Shown: in pieces, positions 1 through 10,155 of the stretch
How positions within the stretch are numbered: the stretch's first letter is position 1
Layout: each line of letters starts with the position of its first letter
Source of the DNA: Anas platyrhynchos
Lineage: Eukaryota > Chordata > Aves > Anseriformes > Anatidae
Reading direction: 5' to 3'
Assembly (NCBI RefSeq): GCF_047663525.1
Contig: NC_092617.1
Coordinates: forward strand, 4,282,501 to 4,346,500
DNA length: 64,000 bases
Notes under the pieces: model-generated
What the model saw: the letters and a program-made list of their open reading frames with translations, nothing else
Told to the model about the DNA's origin: nothing
Databases searched by the model: none
Position numbers and translations under genes: made by a program

Positions 1-57
1 AAAAATGCATTAGTAATATTAATTGTGGCATAGCACTTGGCTGCCTTTGACTCCAGT

Positions 58-805
58 TCATACTGAATGAAGTTCTAGCATGCCTGGCACAGCAGCACTC
101 AGTGGTGGTGGGACTTCATTCAAGTCACAGAAGTGCACCATTATCTTCCACTCACCATTCGAATTTTGTCCTGTCCATATGGGACTATTATAGGGTGAGC
201 AAGTGTTGCTGATCATTCCGTGGCTCTCCAGTCGATGAACCAGTTCATGGATGGGAATCAGGGAGTCTCTGTTAGTGCAATATTGCCTCGGGCGCACTGT
301 TGTGGTAGCGATTGGCACCTGCTACTCATTGGCCATCAGCACCTCCACAGCAGAAGGGTCCTGTGAAAGAGTGGGCAAGGTAGACAACTGCTTGGTGTCC
401 TCCACCTCCAAGGCAGCTATGCCAAAAGCCCACCAATACCCTTGTGGATCTCCTGAAGTAGTCTATACCAATGTTACACAGAGCCTCCAGGCCAGTCCCA
501 ATGGGTTGCATTTGCCACTCCTTCCCCGTTAGACTCACTTCAGCCTCCTGTATAGCTAAGTTTTGGGTTTGATGTGCCAGGCCAATAATCCTCAAAGTCC
601 AATACACCCGATTGTCCTCTCCCTCCCCCAGGGTGAAAGCTGTGTCCCTCGAGTCCTGCTCGTAGTATTCTTTACTCTGTTTGGAGGATTGCCCACTAGA
701 AATTGGAGCAGCAAGTGTCACAGAAGAACCACTTTTTGACAATGTTTTTCCTTGTGCTTCATGTATCCGTGCCTCTAAGGTGGAGGTCAATTTTTTGCAT
801 CGCAT
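58..805 (-). pseudogene. ERV protease/reverse-transcriptase remnant
   Basis: Two adjacent open stretches, 326-805 (159 codons) and 58-318 (86 codons), match the protease and early RT region of the ERV copy at 42490-43370. The piece holding the protease Asp-Thr-Gly active site of that copy is missing here: about 105 bp are deleted near 540-580, so the protease cannot work. A frame break separates the two stretches. The RT part stops before the catalytic Asp pair, at the window edge. It is a non-functional relic. Confidence 0.8.
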
Positions 806-1582
806 TTTCTCATGGCCTCTCCATGGTCACACAGTCAAAAGCACAGGATAGAAACTGGTATGTACCCACTATGTTACCTTTCTTGAGAAGAGGGATGCTT
901 ACATCTGATAGTTGAGCTATTGGTTCGTGCAGGTGGGGAGGAAGCCGTATTCTCTTGGAGTTGTTGGACCTCTTGGGAAAGTTTCTTTCTGGACAAGACA
1001 CAGGCCCATAGGAAAGAAGAGAGACTTTCTTTGTAATGCCATAGTTGGCTAGCCAATTCATCCACCATGGGTTCCTCTTGGTCTTTCCAGGTCATTACTG
1101 CCCATGGGTTGGCATATGATGATGGTGTGCTCTGTACAAACTCCTGCCCCATGGGTCATGTGCACTTGACTTCATCTGGATCTTTGGATAGCTGTTATCT
1201 AGGTTTCTACAAATCGCCTTCAGCACCCCTAATTTCCTCAGGAACGGATACCCCTCTGCATGGTGGTCAACTTTCCTGGTTGACATACAAGATCTTTCAA
1301 GAGAGACCTTTCCTTCAAGCATGATGGGAGTAAGTTCCTTGTGCCCTTTTCCAATCGCTTTGTCCATCACCCCTTCCCTAGAGGGAGATTCTGGCTGCTT
1401 GGCTTCCCTGCTTTCCAATTCCAGGCTATTGGCCCTGCTCTCCCCCCACTGGAGCAGCCAGATGACAATGTGCTCACCGAGATGATTGCTGAAATCTTTT
1501 CCAATACCTCGTAGCTTACCATGGGACAGGGACCATTTGGTTTCTGATGCTTATATGATTTCTTCTGCTTTGACCTCATTTT

Positions 1583-2356
1583 ACAAGGCCAAGTGCCGGG
1601 TCCTCCACCTGGGGCGCAATAACCCCAAGCAGAGCTACAGGCTGGGAGATGAGTGGTTGGAGAGCTGCCTGGCGGAGAAGGACCTGGGAGTGACGGTGGA
1701 CAGTAGCCTGAATATGAGCCAGGAGTGTGCTCAGGTGGCCAAGAAGGCCAACGGCATCCTGGCTTGGATCAGAAACAGTGTGACCAGCAGGGCTAGGGAG
1801 GTGATTGTTCTCCTGTACTCGGCTCTGGTGAGGCCGCACCTCGAGTACTGTGTTCAGTTTTGGGCCCCTCGCTACCAGAAGGACATCGAGGTGCTTGAGC
1901 AGGTCCAGAGAAGGGTGATGAAGCTGATGAGGGGCCTGGAGAACAAGTCCTACGAGGAGCGGCTGAGGGAGCTGGGCTTGTTCAGCCTGGAGAAAAGGAG
2001 GCTCAGAGGTGACCTTATTGCTCTTTACAGATATCTTAAAGGAGGCTGTAGCGAGGTGGAGGTTGGTCTGTTCTCCCACGTGCCTGGTGACAGGACGAGG
2101 GGGAATGGGCTTAAGTTGTGCCAGGGGAGTTTTAAGTTGGATGTTAGGAAGAACTTCTTTACCGAAAGGGTTGTGAGGCACTGGAACAGGCTGCCCAGGG
2201 AGGTGGTGGAGTCACCATCCCTGGAAGTCTTCAAAAGATGTTTAGATGTAGAGCTTAGGGATATGGTTTAGTGGGGACTGTTAGTGTTAGGTCAGAGGTT
2301 GGACTCGATGATCTTGAGGTCTCTTCCAACCTCGAAATTCTGTGATTCTGTGATTC
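1583..2356 (+). mobile_element. CR1 LINE, 5'-truncated, nested in the ERV
   Basis: About 770 bp of the 3' part of a CR1 retrotransposon. It encodes the C-terminal part of ORF2 after the RT core (open 1486-2271, CR1-derived from about 1583) and ends in the CR1 3' UTR with repeated TGATTCTG tail units at 2340-2356. Insertion is into the ERV fragment in opposite orientation. The same insertion is found at 22111-22885 in arm 2, so it predates the inverted duplication. Confidence 0.93.
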
Positions 2357-2519
2357 CAAGATGGCCCAACTTTGGAGAAACCTGCCTCATCTTCTTTTTC
2401 TTCCTTTCTTTTCTGGGTAGGAATTTCCTTCCTTTCTAAAGAAAAACTGAGATTTTCACACCCACTGTTTTCTCTTGCATGTAGAGGCAACAGATGCTGG
2501 CTTAGGTTGGTTCTCTGGC

Positions 2520-2760
2520 CCAGTGATGTGGCCCATTGCAGGGGCTGGAGTAGCTGCAGGGACCATCACAGGAGTTGTTCTGGCTGTGGGGCCTTTTGGA
2601 TGAATTGGAGTGGCTCCAGGGTCTATTGCAGGTTTGGGAGTTGTTATAGGGCCTATTATAGGGATGTGTTTAACCTTAAGCCCATTGCAGGAGCTGGAGT
2701 GCCTGTAGGGCCTGTTGCAGGGTTTGGAGTGGCTTTGGACAGGCTCTGGGCCTGTCAAAG
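2520..2760 (-). repeat. 30-bp tandem repeat inside the ERV gag-like region
   Basis: Degenerate tandem repeat with a 30-bp period, units starting GGCCCTACAG or similar on the minus strand. In the ERV sense frame (2456-2758, 100 codons) it gives a proline/threonine/alanine-rich peptide with a ten-residue period. The frame is also open in the arm 2 copy (21708-22010). It resembles a low-complexity gag segment; function unknown. Confidence 0.65.
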
Positions 2761-2830
2761 GGGCTGGAGTGTGCCTGCAGGAAAAGTCATAGGGGTTGAA
2801 GAGGCGTGGACTGTAGCTTCATAAGCATAC

Positions 2831-5499
2831 CTTAACCACCAGCATATTGCAGTGATTTCTGTCTCTTTGAAATTGCTGGGACGATGACACAAATTTCTAA
2901 GCATTTCACAAGTTTTTTTAGGACTCTGCACTTGCTCAGAGGTGAAATTCCAAAGCACTGGACATGCCCACTGCACTAGGCGTCTGCCCAGGTCCTCAAA
3001 CTCTCCCTGCCACTCCTAACTTTCCTGCCTCTGGACAGATCTCTGGATGGCACGTTTAAGTAATTGTTTAAACTTAAACAAAACATGAATGGCGTTCAGG
3101 AGACCTAAAAATAGGAACATGCTGGTTTGACCATCCCAAGAATATTCAAAGCTTTGAAGAGCTATTGTAATTAGCCTGGAAGAGAAGCATGAGGCAAAGG
3201 AGAAAGGGAGAGTGAAGAAGTGGGGAAAAGCATCCCCCACCACCCTGCATAGATTTAATCCCTGAGGAGAAAAGGCAAAGCCTGTAATTCTTAATAGTTT
3301 CCAAGAGATGAGGAGATGGTTCCTGAGGTATTGAGGGGGCAATCATTTTATCCTATCAGAAGTCAGTGTTATCCAATACAGCAAAACAGTAACCTTAAAT
3401 CAGCCCCCAGAATTCATAAAAAGCATGACATGGAAGACAGACAGTTATTAATGTGCTATACAACACAGTTCAGGGTGTTGGAGTAGCATTTAGGTTTAGG
3501 GATTACTCTTTAAAACTCTTTAAAATTGGGTACTCTTTAAAATTGGTTACTCATTAAAATAGGCTAACGGCCTTACATCAATGTTTTAATTCAGTGTTAA
3601 AGCAGCATCAACATTACCTGAAGCCTCTTACCTCTACGAAATCGTTGTAGAGGTTCCCTCACCCTCCTCCCTCCCTCTCTAGGGATGTCCGGATCAGGCC
3701 CTGGCTTTGTGTTTCATGGATTACTGAGGGCAGATGGAGAGACATCAGTCAAGGCAGGGAGGTGCTCAGGTGAGAGCAAGGTGGGGAAGCAAGGTGGGTA
3801 TCTAAGTCCTGCAGGGAAACAGGTGCAGACGTGACAGCATAGGACAGCGTGTGGTGGTTATTGTCAAGGATCTTTTGCAGGATGAAAGCCCCGACGGAGC
3901 CAACAGCTTTGTCTGCTGGGCTCGGGCTCTTGTCTCTGTCAGTGATGCCTATGAGGAGACACCTCATCCTTACAGCAATAGGGCCTCAATGCCTCCTCAT
4001 CCCCCTCCAGGAGCCTGGGAGATGTCCTCCTGTAGCCTTGTACTTGGCACTGCCCTTACCCACTGTGCACTGACCCAGGAAGAGCCCTAAACTTTGCTGG
4101 AGGGACAGCATCTCCCTTCCCAGAGGCTGGGGTCAGGGCCCGACTGTTGGACTTCATGGGACACATCAAGGTTTCCTCAGCATCAGGGCCACCTTTCCTG
4201 GGCCTTGGTCTCCCCGTCATCACTGCCTGCCCTTTTCTGCTCTAACAAGTCCATGGGGAGGCCTTGACAGTAATGTCCCTCAGTGGGACCATTAGCACTG
4301 TGAGAGACTTTGGAGTTTGCATCAGACTTGGACTACTTGAGAAGCTGCTTCAGCCACCCAGATCAAGCTCCTCTGCCAGGCACAGCATTGCTGGGGGCAC
4401 TGCGTGCAGCTTGCATGGGGAGAGGAGAGAAGGGGGAGAGAGGTTCAGGGCAGCATAGGGTGGGGGGAAGGCAGGGGAGAGCTGGCAGAGGGAGAAATCT
4501 TGCCAGCCACCTCCCCATGGTAAGTCTCTGGCTGCAGGGCAATGCTGCTGCACACCCTGCCAGGCTCTCCTGGAGCTGGCCCAGCCCTCAGCTGATGGGA
4601 GCTGTCAGGAGGACGCTCGGTGTCGGAGTTGAAGGGCAGGCAGGGCTTGTGTGCTGCAGGGTCAGCATGCAGGGAGCGAGGGCTCCCTCCTCTTAGGGCC
4701 GGCTGCAGGCTGTGCAGCCGGGGGTGCAGGCAGGGGTGGCCAGGGCTGTGGTACAGAGCAGGGTCCCTGCTGTGCCCCAGAGGCTGTGTGCCGCGGCAGG
4801 GCCTCTGCCACCTGCCAGGCTCAGCACTCAGCCTGCCTGGGGAGCTGCCCAGGGGCTGCGGGGAGAAGCTGTGGGTGGAAGGAGCCCCCCTGGTACCGCA
4901 GGGCAGGACAGGGCAGGGTCCTGCTGCTGCCCAGAGCCTGCTGCCTGGGGCAGGCTGCTCACAGCCCCACACCTCCCCAGGGCACTGCACTGCAGAACTG
5001 CCTGGCAAGAGCTACCTGAAGGCAGTGCACTTTTTAGAATCTGCTTCATTTTCCTGCCCATGTGCTGAGGCAGAAGGATGGTAATGGAGTAGGAGCATCT
5101 GTAGTAGAGACAAAGGCTCCTTGAGCATTGCTGCTGCTCTGAGGCACCTCACACACCTCAGCATACAGACACCACCTTTGTTGTTTCTTAAGGAGTTATT
5201 TGACCTTCTCCTCTCCTGCAGGCAGGGACATGTCCTTGCCCAGTGAACTTCTCAGATCACTCAGGGTTCCCTTTTACCTGTCTACACCAGGACTGACTGC
5301 TGCAGAGCCCACAGCACAGCCCCCTGCTTCTTTTGGCACCCTCAGAGCACCAGGCAGAGGTAAGCCAAGCAGCTGCAGAAAGCTCTTCCTGTGAAAGGAA
5401 TGGAAAAGAATGTGTTCTGTGTGACTGTTCTATGAGACGTGCAAAGTATTTTGGTCAGAGAAGTCCTTACATTTTACAATGTCACTTCTTCTTTTGGAC
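2831..5499. other. OR1 upstream flank module (non-coding), arm 1
   Basis: Non-coding sequence shared with arm 2 (inverted, 17274-21640) and arm 3 (direct, 32220-36912). Short open frames occur in several phases, but their pattern follows DNA conservation rather than protein conservation. Compared with both other arms about 1.66 kb is missing at position 3472. A small hairpin (CCTCTAC at 3631-3637, GTAGAGG at 3647-3653) is kept in all three arms. A CAG-rich stretch at 4310-5070 is the best conserved block. Non-coding 5' exons or the promoter of OR1 may lie here but cannot be placed. Confidence 0.7.
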
Positions 5500-5501
5500 A
5501 G
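5500..5501 (+). promoter_or_regulatory. Predicted 3' splice acceptor of OR1 coding exon
   Basis: A pyrimidine-rich tract followed by TTTTGGACAG ends at 5501, 23 bp before the OR1 ATG. The same signal precedes OR2 (minus strand, about 17297) and OR5 (36912-36913). Similar acceptors lie before OR3 (26938-26939), OR6 (50273-50274), OR7 (57329-57330) and OR8 (62299-62300). OR genes usually have non-coding upstream exons joined to a single coding exon. Confidence 0.55.
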
Positions 5502-5524
5502 ACTACCTTGCTCAGAGGCAATAA

Positions 5525-6451
5525 ATGTGTAACAACAGCTCCATCACCGAGTTCCTCCTGCTGGCATTCGCAGACACACGCAAGCTGCAGCTCCTACACT
5601 TCGCGCTCTTCCTGGGCATCTACCTGGCTGCCCTCCTGGGCAACGGACTCATCCTCACTGCTGTAACCTGTGACCACCGCCTGCACACCCCCATGCACTT
5701 CTTCCTCCTCAACCTCGCCCTCCTCGATCTGGGCTCCATCTCCACTTCTGTCCCCAAAGCCATGGCCAATTTCCTCTGGGATGCCAGGGTCATTTCCTAC
5801 CCAGGATGTGCTGCACAGGTCTTTTTGCTAGTCTTTTTGATTTCATCAGAATTATCTCTTCTCACTGTCATGGCTTACGACCGTTACATCGCCATCTGTC
5901 AGCCCCTGTACTACAGGACCCTCCTGAGCAGCAGAGCCTGTGCCAACATGGCAGCAGCTGCCTGGGGCAGTGGCTTTCTCCATGCTGTGCTGCACACTGC
6001 CAATACATTTTCACTGCCTCTCTGCAATGGCAATACCCTCAACCAGTTCTTCTGTGAAATCCCCCAGATCCTCAAGCTCTCCTGCTCAGACTCCTACCTA
6101 AGGGAAGTTCAAGTTCTTGTGGTTACTGCTTTTCTATTTGGGGGTTGTTTTGTTTTCATTGCTCTGTCCTATGTGCAGATCTTCAGGGCTGTGCTGAGGA
6201 TTCCCTCGCAGCAGGGACGGCACAAAGCCTTTTCCACATGCCTCCCTCACCTGGCTGTGGTCTCCCTCTTTATGAGCACTATCATGTTTGCCCAACTGAA
6301 GCCCCCATCCATCTCTTCCCCATCCCTGGACCTGGTGCTCGCAGTCCTGTATGCAGTTGTGCCTCCAGCAGTGAACCCCCTCATCTACAGCATAAGGAGC
6401 CAGGAGCTCAAGAATGCCATATGGAAACTGATGGCCAGGTGTTTTTCATAA
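5525..6451 (+). CDS. Odorant receptor 1, OR14-like, intact
   Basis: Seven-transmembrane odorant receptor of 308 residues, a G protein-coupled receptor expected in olfactory neuron cilia. Visible marks: N-glycosylation site NSS at residues 4-6, GN of TM1 at 40-41, extracellular Cys 95, MAYDRY at 116-121 at the end of TM3, extracellular-loop cysteines 167, 177 and 187, SY in TM5 at 215-216, KAFSTC at 234-239 before TM6, and NPLIY at 284-288 in TM7. Length is normal for the family and the frame is complete in one exon. The start is the first ATG after a splice acceptor at 5500-5501. An oddity is PMHFF at 56-60 where its relatives have PMYFF. Its closest relative here is the broken OR5. The avian gamma-c (OR14-like) assignment is from overall pattern. 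Confidence 0.95.
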   Translation: MCNNSSITEFLLLAFADTRKLQLLHFALFLGIYLAALLGNGLILTAVTCDHRLHTPMHFFLLNLALLDLGSISTSVPKAMANFLWDARVISYPGCAAQVFLLVFLISSELSLLTVMAYDRYIAICQPLYYRTLLSSRACANMAAAAWGSGFLHAVLHTANTFSLPLCNGNTLNQFFCEIPQILKLSCSDSYLREVQVLVVTAFLFGGCFVFIALSYVQIFRAVLRIPSQQGRHKAFSTCLPHLAVVSLFMSTIMFAQLKPPSISSPSLDLVLAVLYAVVPPAVNPLIYSIRSQELKNAIWKLMARCFS

Positions 6452-6728
6452 CCAACAACATTCTTGCCTCTCTTCTTCTGAAAACAACTGAAAATGTTAC
6501 TCACGATAGGCCATGCCAATTCTTTAATCTTGTGTTGCTGTTAGTTTCCACTAATATTCTGAGTAATTTTGTTCACTTAGAAGTAACATTCTTCATTTTT
6601 GTTCATTATTCTATTTCCCTCTTAAAAGAGCTATGCCTAAAACTCACATCTGCTTTCAGAGTTGCCGTCACATTAGAACGTGCTCAAAGAGAGTCCCAAA
6701 GGCTCCCTGGGACATAGGAAGTGCTGGG
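6452..6728 (+). other. OR1 3' flank
   Basis: AT-rich 3' flank. The last 70 bp (about 6660-6728) match the 3' flank of OR2 in reverse complement (about 15735-15815), so homology between the two inverted arms reaches to 6728, where an LTR begins. No gene seen. Confidence 0.6.
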
Positions 6729-7775
6729 TGTAGTGGGTTTATATGGCAAGGTTTTGGTAGCAGGGGGCCAGAGGGGTGGCTTCTGTGAGAAGGACCTAGA
6801 AGCTGCCCCATGTTAGGTAAGGACCCTATTGCTGACAAGAGCTGAGCCAATAAGTGATGTTGTTTTGCACCTCTGTGAGAGCATGTTTAAGGCATGGAAA
6901 AAAAAATGCTGTGCCACATAGCAGCTGGGAGAGTGAGAGGAGTGATGAACAGTCTTGCAGGCACCAAAGTCACTAAAGAAGGAGGCGTAGAGGTGCTCCA
7001 GGCTCCGGAGCAGAAGTCCCCTGCAGCCTGTGGTGAGGACCATGGTGAAGCAGGCTGTCCCCCTGCAGCCCATGGAGCACCACGGTGGAGCAGGGTTCCA
7101 CACTGCAGCTCGTGGAGGAGACCACAGTCGAGCAGGTGGACCTGCACTGAGGGAGGCTGCAGCCTGTGGAAGACTCCTGCTGGAGCAGATTCCGGGCCGG
7201 ACCTGTAGCCCGTGGAGAGGAGCCCACGCAGGAGCAGGTGACCTGGCAGGAGCTGCTGCCCGTGGGGGAGCCAGGTTGGAACAGTTTGCTCCTGAGGGAT
7301 GGACCCAATGGTACAGACCCATATCTGGAGCAGTTCTGGAAGAGTTGCTGCCTCTGGGCAGCTCATGCCAGATCCGTTCAGCAAGGAATGCATCCCGTGG
7401 GAGGGACCCCACGGCACAGGGGATGAGAGTGATTGAGAAGGAGCGACAGAGAAGAAGCGCTATAGACTGACCATAACCCCCGCTCCCCCATTCCCCTGCA
7501 CCACTCAGGGGGATGAGGTGGAAGTGGCTGGTTGGGGAAAGGTGCTTTTGGTTTCTTTCCTTTGTTTCTCACTTCTATAGCTTATTAGTAATAAGTACTA
7601 TCTCCCTATGCCGAGTCTGTTTTGCCCATCACAATAATTACTGTGCAATCTCCTCATCCTTTTCTCAACCCTTGAGCTCTCTTCATCATATTTTCTCCCC
7701 GTTCCTCTTTGAGGAGGGGGAGTGAGAGAGCAGTTGTGGTGGAACTCGGCTGCCCACCCAAGTAAAACCACCACA
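6729..7775 (+). mobile_element. Solo-LTR-like element, avian ERV type
   Basis: About 1.05 kb beginning TGTAGTGGGTTTATATGG and ending AAAACCACCACA, i.e. with TG...CA ends. The start and the pyrimidine/GAGGAGG-rich end look like avian retroviral LTRs, and the last 100 bp match the end of the LTR at 28860-29458. No internal retroviral sequence adjoins it. No target-site duplication is visible: sequence to the left is OR1 3' flank, to the right a minisatellite. The several open frames inside (for example 7030-7470) are taken as chance. Confidence 0.7.
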
Positions 7776-7800
7776 AGTCACAACCCTTTTGTAACAGCAC

Positions 7801-9120
7801 AGAAGCATCCTCCTGGAGAACACCAGGAGCTTTGTGGTGCACCCAGACCTTCCCAAGCATCCAAACAATCCCTTCGTGCTCCAAAGCACATCACTTGACA
7901 TGCAAGACTCAAGCCAGGGAACCCAAGCACCTCCTGAATCATCATGACAGGGCTCAAAAGCATCTCCTTGGAGACATCAAGCCCCTACCTAGAGCATTCA
8001 AGAGTCTACCCTAAATAAGAATATCCTTCACGCATCTAAGCATCTCCATATTTCTCTCTAATACCTTCTTGGAAGACCCAAGCACCTCTCTGTGGAAGAG
8101 TAGCATCAACTGTGAGCACCCAAGCGTCTCCATGGGGCACCCAAGAAAATCCTTGCAGGACCCAAGCATCTGCACACAGCAATGAAGTACTTCCTTGGGG
8201 ACACCACACAAGCATCTCTCTGGGGAACACAAGCACCTTCCTGAAGGACCCAAGGATCTCTCTGGAATCCCCAAGCATTTTTCCAGGGCACGCTAGCATC
8301 TCCTCGCTTGAGCCAAGCAACCTTCCTTAAGCACACAGGCATCTCTCTGGAGCACCCAAGCATCACCCCAGAGTATCCATGCACTTTTGTGAGACACTCA
8401 GGTTCCTGCCATTGATGACAAACATGTCCCAGGGCACACAAGCACTATTTTAGACACCCAAGTAATTCCTAGATCACATAAGCATCTCCCAGAGGCACCC
8501 AAGTAGATTCTGAGAATACCCAAGCATCTATTTGGAACAATAAAGTACTCACTGGGTCACCCAGGCATGTCCCTGGAGCACCCACATGTGCCCCCGGGCA
8601 CCCAGGCATATCCTTTGAGCATTGTAACATCTCCCCAGGGCACACAAGCACCTCAAGGGACAGCCGAGATCCCCCATCGGCACCTTCAGCCCCTCCCCAT
8701 GGTTCACAAACACCTCCCTGGGGTACAGAGATATGTCTCTGGAAACACATCTCCATAGAGCACCCAAGGCTTTCTCTGGAGCACTAGGAACCTCCCTGGG
8801 GTGTAAGAGGGGCAACCAAGAACCTCCCTAAGGCACATAAGCATAGCCCTGGGGCATACTAACATCTCCCTGGTGCACCTGGTTCTGTCCTGATCATGCC
8901 ATGGTCACCCAAGCTCCTCCCTGGAGTCCCCAAGAATCTCCCCACTGCACTCCAACATCTGAGTGGAAAACCCAGGCATCTCCTCAGGGCTCCAAAACAA
9001 CACCTGGAGCACCAGTCTTCTCATGGGAGCTTATCGGCCACTTCCTGCAGTAACCAAGCATCTCACAAAGGTACCCAAGCACACTGCATCACCCAAAATA
9101 CTCTCTGGAGAAACAAACAA
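7801..9120 (+). repeat. Degenerate 21-bp minisatellite, about 60 units
   Basis: Imperfect tandem repeat of about 1.3 kb. Units are almost all 21 bp long and start CAAGCATCTCTCTGG or close variants; eight consecutive units can be laid out from about 8212 with only one 1-bp length change. As 21 is a multiple of three, frames stay open on both strands and give seven-residue repeats (for example 8036-8320 and 8011-8274, minus strand). I treat these as by-products of the repeat. Confidence 0.85.
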
Positions 9121-9144
9121 ACAAGAGGGCCTCATTTGCTTGCT

Positions 9145-9370
9145 CCTCCTGATCAGGTGGCCTGTAGCAGACCCCCACTCCAATGCCCCTGTCCCTGCCC
9201 TCCTATAACCCTGACCCATCAGATCCCTGTCAGCTCCTCACCCATCCCCAGGCAGAGCTGCAGGCACTCCAGCTGCTCCTTGACAGGGAGGGCAATGCCC
9301 CCTCCTCGTGTCCCCAGCCTGTCCTTCCTAAAGAGCCCATGTCCTTCCATTCCAACATGCCATTCATGGG
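9145..9370 (-). mobile_element. CR1 LINE fragment (endonuclease region)
   Basis: Sequence such as GGCCTGTAGCAGACCCCCAC at 9160 and the CCTCCTCG...AAAGAG stretch near 9300 matches, in order and spacing, the endonuclease part of the long CR1 at 53800-53990. Old and short. Confidence 0.55.
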
Positions 9371-9714
9371 AGTCATCCCCTCGCATCTCCTCAGTGCCAA
9401 AGAGGTCATTTCATAGCAACAAGCACAGATGGGGCTGAGGGACTCCATGCCTTCTTTTTCCTTAGTCTTTGCCAAAAATCTCCCTCTCCTCTGTGCTCGG
9501 GGATATGGGAGAGAATCAGAAAATGGAAAGAAATTGTCGGTTAATGTAAAAACAGTTGAAGGGGACAGAAAAGGAAGGGAGGATAATAACAAAGGAATTG
9601 TAACCAGCAAGGACAGCCAGCAGTGTACTGGGCTGCGTGAGCTGGGAATGGCCAGGGGATGCAGGGAAGGGATGATCCAGAAGACAGCACCCAGATTTGA
9701 GGTCCCCAGGACAG

Positions 9715-10155
9715 GAGGGATGTCAGCAAGCTGCAGCGGGTTTAGCACAGGGCCCCCAAGATGCTCTGGAGCACTCTGCCCATGAGGAGAGGCTGAGGGT
9801 GCTGGGCTTGTCCAGCCTGGGGAAGGGCAGGGCGAGGGGGACTTCCTCTGGCTGTATCTCTGGGGGGGTTGTGGAGGATGCGGAGCCAGGATCTTCAGCT
9901 GGGTTCAGGGTGGGAGGACAAAAGACAACAGCTGTGAAGGTGAAAGAGGAGAGCTTCAGGCTGGAGAGAAGGTAAAAAGCCTTCTCACCATGAGCTCAGC
10001 CAGGCGTCACCCAGAGGCTGTGCAGTCTCCGTCTTTGCTGGTTTTGCAAAATGCAACAGGATCAAGCCTTGAACAGCCTGTTCTGACCGTGCTTATGACA
10101 GCTTGGGCTGCAGGCCTCCTGAGGTCCCTGCCAACATGCCTTATGGTCCTTTGAC
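9715..10155 (+). mobile_element. Old CR1 LINE 3' fragment
   Basis: Diverged CR1 3' region: the GAGGAGAGGCTGAGGGTGCT block coding for the ORF2 C-terminus near 9783, then 3' UTR-like sequence with CTCCTGAGGTCCCTGCCAAC near 10118. The tail is eroded and no target-site duplication can be seen. Confidence 0.75.

Larger units (their letters stand above)
1..2830 (-). mobile_element. ERVL-like endogenous retrovirus internal fragment, arm 1
   Basis: Decayed internal part of a class III (ERVL-like) endogenous retrovirus, read on the minus strand and running off the left window edge. From right to left it shows a proline-rich gag-like stretch (2820-2370), then after a nested CR1 a gag remainder (1418-810), a gag/protease remainder (805-326) and the N-terminal part of reverse transcriptase (318-58). 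Assignment rests on clear protein similarity to the better copy at 41439-44947. The reading frame is broken many times and no LTR lies at this end. The same fragment is found inverted at 21640-24540, about 95-98 % identical by eye, so it was copied as part of a larger inverted duplication. Confidence 0.85.

Noticed and set aside
4310..5084. Overlapping 100-190 codon frames upstream of OR1, also in arms 2 and 3
   Set aside because: Open in several phases on both strands because of high GC content; frames differ in length between arms. No domain recognised.
7030..7470. 146-codon frame inside the LTR at 6729-7775
   Set aside because: GC-rich LTR sequence with frames open on both strands and no viral protein similarity.
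8011..9438. Open frames with heptad-like pattern in the 21-bp repeat
   Set aside because: A 21-bp unit keeps any frame open; several overlapping frames on both strands are equally open. Kept only as a low-interest finding.
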